A DNA stretch of 64,000 nucleotides from Vreelandella malpeensis (GTDB lineage: Bacteria > Pseudomonadota > Gammaproteobacteria > Pseudomonadales > Halomonadaceae), in contig NZ_WHVL01000008.1 of NCBI RefSeq assembly GCF_020622355.1, positions 58,801 through 122,800 of the forward strand, given 5' to 3'. Shown one piece after another: positions 57,854-64,000 of the stretch (within the stretch, counting starts at the first letter, position 1; every line of letters begins with the position of its first letter). The position numbers were made by a program, and so were the translations under genes. The notes beneath the pieces are model-generated. The model was not told where the DNA came from, ran no database searches, and saw only the letters and a list, made by a program, of their open reading frames with translations.

Positions 57854-58276
57854 ATGATCGATCAGCTGTTCGAATTCGTAACGAACCACCCGCTGCTGGT
57901 GGGTGCCTTCGTGCTGGTACTGCTTGCCTGGCTCATCTACGAGACGCGCAGCGCTGCCACGCACGCCGTGACCTCTTCTCAAGCGACCCAGCTCATCAAC
58001 CGCGAAGACGCGGTGGTGGTGGATGTGCGCGAGAGCAAGGAGTTCAAGGCCGGCCATATCGCCGGAGCGCGCAACATTCCCCAGTCCAGCCTGGAGACCC
58101 GCATGAAGGAGCTTGAGAAGGTGAAGGACAAGCCCGTCATCGTGGTGTGCAAGCACGGTCAGAGCGCGGGAACCGTTCAGGCCAAGCTCGCCAAGGCGGG
58201 CTTCGAGCGCGCCCACAAGCTCAAGGGTGGCATGGCGCAGTGGCAGGCGGACGGCCTGCCCGTGGTGAAGAAATAA
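57854..58276 (+). CDS. Membrane-anchored rhodanese (YibN-like)
   Basis: This 140-residue protein has an N-terminal membrane helix (about residues 8-26) and a cytoplasmic rhodanese domain. VDVRESKEFKAGHIAGARNIP leads to the active-site loop CKHGQSAG, with the Cys nucleophile. The ATG at 57854 is preferred; a GTG lies 9 bases upstream. The gene comes just before secB, as yibN does in E. coli, where the protein has been linked to protein export. Confidence 0.9.
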   Translation: MIDQLFEFVTNHPLLVGAFVLVLLAWLIYETRSAATHAVTSSQATQLINREDAVVVDVRESKEFKAGHIAGARNIPQSSLETRMKELEKVKDKPVIVVCKHGQSAGTVQAKLAKAGFERAHKLKGGMAQWQADGLPVVKK

Positions 58277-58324
58277 GCGTCTCGACGCATCCTCATTTCA
58301 ACGTAACAATCAAGGAGTACTCCC

Positions 58325-58840
58325 ATGGCGGAAGAGAACAACGCCCCCCAGCAAGGCGCCGGCGCGGCCGAGGGTGACAAGCCCCAGTTGAAATTCTCGC
58401 TGCAGCGTATCTACGTCAAGGACATCTCGTTCGAGGCGCCCAACTCGCCCTCGGTCTTCAAGCAGGCGTTCAAGCCCAAGGTCAACCTGGACTTGAACAC
58501 CACCAGCACCAAGATCGCCGACGACCAGTACGAGGTCGTGGTAAAGGTGACCGCTCAGGTCAACGACAGCGAAACCGGCACCACCTCGTTTCTGGCCGAG
58601 ATCGAGCAGGCGGGGCTTTTTCGCATCGCCGGCCTTGAAGGCGCCCAGCTCGAGCAGACCCTCGGCGCGTTCTGCCCGAACCTGCTGTTCCCCTACGCCC
58701 GCGAGTGCGTGGACAACCTGGTCAACCGGGGCGGTTTCCCGCCGTTGATGCTGGCGCCGGTCAACTTCGAGGCGATGTACGCCCAGCGCAAGAAGCGTGA
58801 AGCGCAAGCCGCCCAGGCTGCCACCGAAAACACCCACTAG
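58325..58840 (+). CDS. secB: SecB export chaperone
   Basis: SecB keeps precursors unfolded and hands them to SecA. The 171-residue protein has FSLQRIYVKDISFEAPNSP near residue 25 and the C-terminal CPNLLFPYARECVDNLVNRGGFPPLMLAPVNFEAMY. AAGGAG lies 7 bases before the ATG. It is followed by rsmE after 5 bases. Confidence 0.97.
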   Translation: MAEENNAPQQGAGAAEGDKPQLKFSLQRIYVKDISFEAPNSPSVFKQAFKPKVNLDLNTTSTKIADDQYEVVVKVTAQVNDSETGTTSFLAEIEQAGLFRIAGLEGAQLEQTLGAFCPNLLFPYARECVDNLVNRGGFPPLMLAPVNFEAMYAQRKKREAQAAQAATENTH

Positions 58841-58845
58841 GCGCC

Positions 58846-59598
58846 ATGAAAGCCGACTGGTACGCCCGACACGGCAAGATGCCCCGCCTGTACGTGCCGG
58901 CTGCCTTCGCGCCCGGCATCCGGGTGGAGCTTCCCGAAGGTCCGGCGCGCCACGTCAGCCGCGTGCTGCGCATGAGCGAAGGGGCGCCCTTGGTACTGTT
59001 CGACGGCTGCGGGGGCGAAGCTGGTGCGCTGCTCGAGGAGGCAGGGCGCAAGCGGACCGTGGCGCGCATCGAGTGCGTCTGGCCCGGCGAAGGGGAGTCG
59101 CCGCTGGCGGTGCACCTGGGTCAGGCGATCTCCAAGGGCGACCGGATGGATTACGCCATCCAAAAGGCCGTGGAGCTTGGCGTGGCGGCGATCACCCCAC
59201 TCTATACCGAGCGGTGCGATGTGCGCCTGAAGGATGAGCGCGAAGCTAAGAAGCAGGCCCACTGGCAGGCAGTGGCCGACAGCGCCTGCGAGCAGAGCGG
59301 GCGCGCTACGGTACCCACGGTGCACCCGCCCATGGCGCTGGCCGAGTGGCTCGTCCTTCGCGACGAGCCGCTCAAGCTGATGCTGCACCTGGCCACCGGC
59401 AACCGCTTCGATATGATCGAGCGCCCGCCTGCGGCGGCGCTGCTGATTGGTCCGGAAGGCGGGCTCACCGAGCAGGATATCCACGCGGCCAGCACCCACG
59501 GGTTCACGCCGCTGACCCTGGGGCCTCGGGTGCTGCGTACCGAAACCGCTCCCGTGGTGGCCCTGACCCTTCTGCAGCACCATTTCGGTGATATGTAA
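58846..59598 (+). CDS. rsmE: RsmE 16S rRNA uridine-1498 N3-methyltransferase
   Basis: RsmE methylates U1498 of 16S rRNA. It is a SPOUT-fold enzyme with a PUA-like N-terminal domain (HVSRVLRMSEGAPLVLFDG) and the knot motifs GPEGGLTEQDI and LGPRVLRTETAPVVALTLLQ at the end. The length is 250 residues. It probably shares transcripts with secB. Confidence 0.95.
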   Translation: MKADWYARHGKMPRLYVPAAFAPGIRVELPEGPARHVSRVLRMSEGAPLVLFDGCGGEAGALLEEAGRKRTVARIECVWPGEGESPLAVHLGQAISKGDRMDYAIQKAVELGVAAITPLYTERCDVRLKDEREAKKQAHWQAVADSACEQSGRATVPTVHPPMALAEWLVLRDEPLKLMLHLATGNRFDMIERPPAAALLIGPEGGLTEQDIHAASTHGFTPLTLGPRVLRTETAPVVALTLLQHHFGDM

Positions 59599-59640
59599 GC
59601 GCTCACTCACAAGCGCTTCTCCTGGCTTTTTCCTCGGTCA
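59597..59640 (+). terminator. Possible terminator after rsmE
   Basis: AAGCGCT (59597-59603) and AGCGCTT (59612-59618) form a 7-base-pair stem followed, after a few bases, by CTTTTTCC. This is weak. Confidence 0.4.
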
Positions 59641-59750
59641 TCCCCGCTCGAACAGCTTCTCGCAGCGCCGTTATTGACCTGCTGAGCATAGCAGATGGTC
59701 TTACAGGCCATTTAAGCGGTGTGATCGCAGGGCCGCAAAGCGCATCGGCT

Positions 59751-59779
59751 TTGCCCGGCGCCAAGCCAGGCGCCATAAT
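59751..59779 (+). promoter_or_regulatory. Sigma-70 promoter of the CvfB-like gene
   Basis: TTGCCC (59751-59756) and CATAAT (59774-59779) are 17 bases apart. The predicted transcript start near 59786 excludes the ATG at 59778. Confidence 0.65.
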
Positions 59780-59807
59780 GAAGACTCATTTTTCGAGGAT
59801 GGTGTTC

Positions 59808-60500
59808 ATGGCTGACGACGTTCGCTCCCACTCCCTGTCGGCAGGCGATGCCACCGCCCGAATCGGCGAAGTGGCCTACCTGACAGTCGCCACGGTCAAC
59901 GATACCGGCGCCTTCCTGCGCTGGGGCCCGCCCAAGGACGTGCTGCTACCCTACAGCGAGCAGCGCTTTCGCCCGGACCCGGGCAAGCGCGTGCTGGTGA
60001 TGCTGTATGAAGACGACCAGGGTCGCCCGGTGGCCTCCCAGCGGCTCGATCGTTTTCTGAGCGACGACGCCTGGGCGCTCGAGAGCGGTCAGCAGGTCGT
60101 CCTCGTCGTCGCCGACCGCACGGACCTGGGCATGAAGGTCGTGGTCGATCACCGCTACTGGGGCTTGATCTATCAGGATGATCTCAGCCGGCCGCTGCGC
60201 CGCGGGCAGTCGCTGACCGGCTACGTCAAGCAGCGCCGCGACGACGGCCGGGTGGATATTTCGCTGCTGCCGCCGGGCGCCGCGCGCCTCGATGTGGTGG
60301 GCGAGAAGGTGCTGGCGGCGCTCAAGGAGAGCGGCGGCTACCTGCCGCTGGGCGACAAGAGCGATGCCCACGCCATCAAGGCGCGACTCGGAGTGAGCAA
60401 GAGCGCCTACAAGCAGGCGATCGGGCGACTCTACAAGCAAAAGCTCATCACCCTCGAGCCCGGGGCCATCCGGCTGGTGCCGGGGGCGCTTTCGAGCTGA
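59808..60500 (+). CDS. CvfB-like S1 RNA-binding protein
   Basis: The 230-residue protein has an S1-type N-terminal half (EVAYLTVATVNDTGAFLRWGPPKDVLLPYSEQ, then GDLTRP-like repeats) and a C-terminal winged helix with LGVSKSAYKQAIGRLYKQKLITLE. CvfB proteins bind RNA and affect virulence in Staphylococcus; the role in proteobacteria is unknown. The ATG at 59808 follows GAGG by 9 bases; 59799 is also possible. It is transcribed from its own promoter. Confidence 0.85.
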   Translation: MADDVRSHSLSAGDATARIGEVAYLTVATVNDTGAFLRWGPPKDVLLPYSEQRFRPDPGKRVLVMLYEDDQGRPVASQRLDRFLSDDAWALESGQQVVLVVADRTDLGMKVVVDHRYWGLIYQDDLSRPLRRGQSLTGYVKQRRDDGRVDISLLPPGAARLDVVGEKVLAALKESGGYLPLGDKSDAHAIKARLGVSKSAYKQAIGRLYKQKLITLEPGAIRLVPGALSS

Positions 60501-60564
60501 GGTTGGAGCGCCCACGCCGGTACGGCATACTGCCTGTCATTCGTTCAACCATGGATCGTGCTTG

Positions 60565-61524
60565 ATGAGCCAATCGAATCTGCAGCTAGGCGTCGTGATG
60601 GATCCCATCGGCGACATCGCCTACAAGAAAGACACCACCCTGGCCATGCTGTGGGCCGCCCAGGAGCGCGGCTACACGCTCTACTACATGGAGCAGGAGG
60701 ATCTGTTCCTCGACGCGGGCAAGGCCCACGCCCGGATGCGCGCGCTGACCGTGCACCGCGACCCGGCCCACTGGTTCGATCTGGGCGAGGCCGAGGCGCG
60801 CCCGCTGGCGAGTCTGGATGCCATCCTGATGCGCAAGGATCCGCCGGTGGATGCCGAGTTCATCAACGCGGTGCACCTGCTGGGCTTCGCCGAGCGCGAG
60901 GGCGTGCTGATCGTCAATCCGACCCAGGCGCTTCTGCAGTGCAACGAGAAGCTTTTTGCCCAGCAGTTTCCCCAGTGCTGCGCGCCGACCGTTGTCGCCA
61001 GCCGCGATGACGTGCTGCGGGCCTTCCACGCCAAGCACGGCGACGTCATCTTCAAGCCGCTCGACGGCATGGGCGGCACCGGCATATTCCACATCGGCCC
61101 GGACGGGCGCAACATCGGCGCGGTGATCGAGCAGCTCACCCTGCGCGGCCGGCGCCAGATCATGGCCCAGCGCTACCTGCCCGAGATCAAGGACGGCGAC
61201 ACGCGCATCCTGCTGGTCGACGGCGAGCCAGTGCCCTTCGGCCTTGCGCGCATTCCCTCTGCCGGCGAGACCCGGGGCAACCTGGCTGCCGGCGGGCGTG
61301 GAGTGAGCCGCGAGCTCACCGCGCGCGATCACTGGCTGATCGATCAGGTCAAGCCGATGATCAAGGAGAAGGGGCTGATGTTCGTCGGGCTCGACGTGAT
61401 CGGCGACTACGTCACCGAGATCAACGTCACGAGCCCCACCTGCGTGCGTGAGATCGACGACCAGCGCGGCACCGACATCGCGGGCCTTCTACTGGACGCC
61501 GTCGAGCGCCGACTCGCCCCTTGA
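60565..61524 (+). CDS. gshB: Glutathione synthetase
   Basis: GshB joins gamma-glutamylcysteine and glycine with ATP. The ATP-grasp fold is shown by LGVVMDPIGDIAYKKDTTLAML near the start, VIFKPLDGMGGTGIF in the ATP site and INVTSPTCVREID at the end. The length is 319 residues. It is followed by yqgE and ruvX, as in Pseudomonas and E. coli. Confidence 0.97.
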   Translation: MSQSNLQLGVVMDPIGDIAYKKDTTLAMLWAAQERGYTLYYMEQEDLFLDAGKAHARMRALTVHRDPAHWFDLGEAEARPLASLDAILMRKDPPVDAEFINAVHLLGFAEREGVLIVNPTQALLQCNEKLFAQQFPQCCAPTVVASRDDVLRAFHAKHGDVIFKPLDGMGGTGIFHIGPDGRNIGAVIEQLTLRGRRQIMAQRYLPEIKDGDTRILLVDGEPVPFGLARIPSAGETRGNLAAGGRGVSRELTARDHWLIDQVKPMIKEKGLMFVGLDVIGDYVTEINVTSPTCVREIDDQRGTDIAGLLLDAVERRLAP

Positions 61525-61584
61525 GCCCCCATCTTTCGCACTTCGAGCGAGGCGCGCCGACGTTCGGCGCGCCGTAGGAGACGC

Positions 61585-62142
61585 ATGCAAAGTCTAAAGC
61601 ACCACTTTCTCATGGCGATGCCCCATCTGGACGACGCCAACTTCGCCGGCAGCCTGATCTACCTGTGCGATCATGATCACAACGGCTGCATGGGTGTGAT
61701 CACCAATCATCCGCTCGACATCACGCTCGATGCGCTGTTCGACCAGCTTTCACTGGGTGGCGACGAGAGCCCGCACCGCAACGCGCCGGTCTACTACGGC
61801 GGGCCGATGCACAAGGATCGCGGCTTCATCCTCCACGTGGGCGATAGTCAGGAGTGGGATTCAAGCGTCCAGGTGGAAGAGAACATCGCCCTGACCACGT
61901 CGATGGACATTCTCAAGGCGCTGGCCGATGGCGAGGGCCCGGAGCAGTTTCTGGTCTGCCTGGGCTGCGCCGGCTGGGAAGTGGGCCAGCTCGAGGACGA
62001 ACTCAAGGAGAACAGCTGGCTGACGGTGGAAGGCGACGAGGCGGTCATCTTCCAGACCCCGCCCGCCGAGCGTCTCGCCGCCGCCGCCGGCATCCTGGGG
62101 GTCGACCTCAACCTGATGACCCGCAATGCGGGCCACGCCTGA
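61585..62142 (+). CDS. yqgE: YqgE/AlgH (UPF0301) family protein
   Basis: This 185-residue protein belongs to the AlgH family, of unsettled function. SLKHHFLMAMPHLDDANFAGSLIYLCDH is the family start, and QFLVCLGCAGWEVGQLEDEL the central signature. Its TGA overlaps the ruvX ATG (TGATG), so translation is coupled. Confidence 0.93.
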   Translation: MQSLKHHFLMAMPHLDDANFAGSLIYLCDHDHNGCMGVITNHPLDITLDALFDQLSLGGDESPHRNAPVYYGGPMHKDRGFILHVGDSQEWDSSVQVEENIALTTSMDILKALADGEGPEQFLVCLGCAGWEVGQLEDELKENSWLTVEGDEAVIFQTPPAERLAAAAGILGVDLNLMTRNAGHA

Positions 62143-62597
62143 TGGCAGCGCCAGGCCAGCGCCTGATTCTCGCCTTCGACTACGGTACGCGGCGTATCGG
62201 CGTGGCGGTGGGCAACGAGCTTCTGCAAAGCGCCCGCGAGCTTGATCCGCTCACCGCCCGTGACGGCATTCCAGACTGGCAGCGCGTCGAGGCGCTCTTG
62301 AAGGAGTGGCAGCCGGATCTTCTCGTGGTGGGGCTGCCGCTCAACATGGACGACAGCGAATCCGAGATGAGCAAGCGGACGCGCAAGTTCGCCAACCGCC
62401 TGCACGGGCGCTTCGGCAAGGCCGTCGAACTGGTCGACGAGCGCGGCTCCACTCGGGAGGCCAAGGCGATCGCCCGGGAGGCCGGGCACCGGGGCAACTA
62501 CCGCGAAGAGAGTGTCGATGGCATCGCGGCGGTGCTGATCCTGGAGGGCTGGTTCGCCCACCGGGAAGGGCTTCCCGGCGGGCGGCGCTCGCTGTGA
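62142..62597 (+). CDS. ruvX: RuvX/YqgF RNase H-fold nuclease
   Basis: YqgF is a putative Holliday-junction resolvase that also acts in processing the 16S rRNA 5' end. LAFDYGTRRIGVAVGN carries the first catalytic Asp, and the RNase H fold continues with LLVVGLPLNMDDSES and LVDERGSTREA. The length is 151 residues. It is convergent with pyrB, four bases away. Confidence 0.94.
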   Translation: MAAPGQRLILAFDYGTRRIGVAVGNELLQSARELDPLTARDGIPDWQRVEALLKEWQPDLLVVGLPLNMDDSESEMSKRTRKFANRLHGRFGKAVELVDERGSTREAKAIAREAGHRGNYREESVDGIAAVLILEGWFAHREGLPGGRRSL

Positions 62598-62601
62598 CCG
62601 C

Positions 62602-63627
62602 TCAGCGGTCCAGCGTGCCGGTCTGGCTGGGCACGAACCAGCGCACCGGGCGCAGATCGTCCTTGATCAGCTCGTCGACCTGCAGCAGCGTGGCGAAGAT
62701 CGCCATGCGCATGGGGATGCCGTTGTCGGTCTGGCGGAAGATCGCCAGGCGCGGGTCGCCGTTCAAGTCCACGTTCAAGTCGTTCGCCCCGGCCCGGCTG
62801 TCCCGGGGTAGCGGATGCATCACGATGGTCGACTCCCCGCAGCGCTGATCCAGAAACGCTCGGTTGACCATGAAGTCGTCGGAAATGCCCTTGAAGCTCT
62901 CGTTCATCTCCTCGGTGAAGCGCTCCTTCTGGATGCGCGTGGTGTAGACCACGTCCAGGTCGCTGAAGTCGACGCCCAGGTGATCGCGCACCTCCACGCG
63001 GTGCCCGCGCGAGCTGACCAGGTCGATGAGGTGCGTCGGCATCTCGAGCCCCGGCGGTGAAACCAGGGTGATGCGCAGCGGCGCGTATAAAGAGAGCAGC
63101 TTGATCAGCGAATGCACCGTGCGGCCGTACTTCAGGTCGCCGGTCAGCAGGATATGCGCCCCTTCGAGCCGCTTGCCCAGCCGCTGGAACTCCTTGTCGA
63201 TGGTATAGAGATCCAGCAGCGCCTGGCTCGGGTGCTCGCCGGGGCCGTCGCCGCCGTTGATCACCGGTACATGGGTCGCCTCGGCGAACTCCGCCACCGA
63301 CCCCTGATCCGGGTGGCGCATCACGATCGCGTCACAGTAGCCGCTCATTACCCGGCTGGTGTCGTAGAGCGACTCGCCCTTGGCCATGGAGGAGAAGGTG
63401 AAGCCGGTCGTGTCGCAAACGCTACCGCCCAGGCGGCAGAAGGCAGCGTTGAAGCTCACGCGTGTGCGGGTGCTGGCCTCGAAGAACAGATTGCCCAGCA
63501 CCGCGCCTTCCAGTACGCGCGTGACCTGGCGACGGCTGGCGATCGGCTCCATCTGCGCGGCGACGCGCAGGAGGTGATCGACGCTGTCGCGGTTCAATGA
63601 ATCGACGGATAGCAGATGGCGGCTCAT
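62602..63627 (-). CDS. pyrB: Aspartate carbamoyltransferase
   Basis: PyrB forms carbamoyl aspartate in pyrimidine synthesis. The carbamoyl phosphate site is FFEASTRTR (Ser52-Arg56), with DAIVMRHPDQGS, GDLKYGRTVHSL and MHPLPR further on. The start at 63627 gives 341 residues, about 30 more than E. coli, with the extra length partly in the final segment. No pyrI follows in this window. The preceding 370 bases hold a divergent rRNA promoter region, so pyrB control elements may be intermixed with it. Confidence 0.95.
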   Translation of the reverse strand: MSRHLLSVDSLNRDSVDHLLRVAAQMEPIASRRQVTRVLEGAVLGNLFFEASTRTRVSFNAAFCRLGGSVCDTTGFTFSSMAKGESLYDTSRVMSGYCDAIVMRHPDQGSVAEFAEATHVPVINGGDGPGEHPSQALLDLYTIDKEFQRLGKRLEGAHILLTGDLKYGRTVHSLIKLLSLYAPLRITLVSPPGLEMPTHLIDLVSSRGHRVEVRDHLGVDFSDLDVVYTTRIQKERFTEEMNESFKGISDDFMVNRAFLDQRCGESTIVMHPLPRDSRAGANDLNVDLNGDPRLAIFRQTDNGIPMRMAIFATLLQVDELIKDDLRPVRWFVPSQTGTLDR

Positions 63628-63715
63628 CAAGGACCTCGAAAGTGGTGGCGAAAGCGCCAGTGTAACCGTGAATGCTCCTGTCGCCGAAGGGCTTTGAAAG
63701 CGTACAGGCCAGTCA

Positions 63716-63768
63716 TGTGAAATTTTTTTACAAAACGCCTTGCGCTCGAACCAGTGAGGTCGTAAAGT
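63716..63768 (+). promoter_or_regulatory. Candidate rRNA operon promoter 1 with UP element
   Basis: TTGCGC (63740-63745) and TAAAGT (63763-63768) are 17 bases apart. The A/T tract at 63716-63730 (tgtgaaattttttta) lies at about -45 to -60, where a UP element is expected. Confidence 0.55.
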
Positions 63769-63883
63769 ACGCACCCGCTGCCGGGGACGCCCAGCGTCGC
63801 CAGCGGTGAAGAAGGTGAAAACCTTCGGTTTGTCAGGAGGTTAGCGAGATGTTCGAGGCTGACGTCCATCGCGAAATCAGCGG

Positions 63884-63911
63884 TTGACAAACACCATGGA
63901 ATGCGTAGAAT
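63884..63911 (+). promoter_or_regulatory. Candidate rRNA operon promoter 2
   Basis: A consensus -35 TTGACA (63884-63889) and TAGAAT (63906-63911) are 16 bases apart. About 60 bases further on there is a boxA-like element. Confidence 0.75.
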
Positions 63912-63972
63912 ACGCCTTCCTTGCTGAGGCAAGCGGCTCCGGTCATCGAGCCAATGTCGAGCTTCAGCGAAT

Positions 63973-63985
63973 CGCTCTTTAAAAA
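63973..63985 (+). promoter_or_regulatory. rRNA leader boxA (antitermination)
   Basis: TCGCTCTTTAAAA closely matches the boxA sequence TGCTCTTTAACA that binds NusB-S10 in rRNA leaders. The window ends 15 bases later, so the 16S gene is expected just outside. Confidence 0.75.
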
Positions 63986-64000
63986 TATGATCAGGTAATT

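Noticed and set aside
63627..63932. 101-residue minus-strand frame beyond pyrB
   Set aside because: It covers the rRNA promoters and boxA approach; no family resemblance and it would conflict with the pyrB start.

Overview
The window looks like the replication-origin region of a high-GC gammaproteobacterium, most likely Halomonas or another member of the Halomonadaceae. The evidence is the gene order mnmE-yidC-rnpA-rpmH / oriC / dnaA-dnaN-recF-gyrB, the Pseudomonas-like block gmhB-kinase-glyS-glyQ downstream of gyrB, and a GC-rich codon bias. No tRNA, insertion sequence, prophage or CRISPR array is visible. The last 370 bases look like the promoter and leader of a ribosomal RNA operon whose genes lie beyond the window.

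Layout. 1-5050: a complete curli amyloid locus on the minus strand (csgDEFG, then csgBA) with a convergent small secreted protein gene at its end and a very AT-rich control region before csgD. 5051-9950: rdgB-hemW, an OmpA-type lipoprotein, rlmJ and mnmE. 10050-20810: the origin block, with yidC, rnpA and rpmH on one side, an oriC with DnaA boxes, and dnaA, dnaN, recF and gyrB on the other; four perfect parS centromere sites lie from recF to just before the glyS-side genes. 19267-35135: heptose and lipopolysaccharide inner-core genes (gmhB, hldD, waaF, several glycosyltransferases, kdkA, a heptosyltransferase, hldE, waaA), interleaved on both strands, with glyQS and an OpgB-like phosphoglycerol transferase. 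35142-37491: rpiA and ilvA.

37714-47476: the accessory part. A tiny membrane peptide gene has a good sigma-70 promoter. Next comes a catabolic cluster: an NtaA-type flavin monooxygenase, an AtuA-family protein, a DUF4387 protein, a flavin reductase fused to a MarR-like domain, and a zinc alcohol dehydrogenase, with a LacI-type regulator and a TRAP transporter (dctP-dctQ-dctM) alongside. Two copies of a 16-base palindrome (one perfect, one with a single centre change) lie before the monooxygenase and before the TRAP operon. They suggest that one regulator controls uptake and breakdown of a single, unidentified, probably acidic substrate.

47646-63627: housekeeping genes. They are ygfA, the 6S RNA gene and zapA, divergent from ygfB-pepP-ubiH-ubiI; then gpmI-envC-ctpA, a rhodanese gene with secB and rsmE, a CvfB-like S1 protein, gshB-yqgE-ruvX and pyrB.

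The most promising under-described items are the LacI-controlled monooxygenase/AtuA/DUF4387 cluster, the parS sites built into recF, the CsgA with a 44-residue super-repeat, the head-to-head start overlap of kdkA and its neighbour, and the 32-residue membrane peptide.
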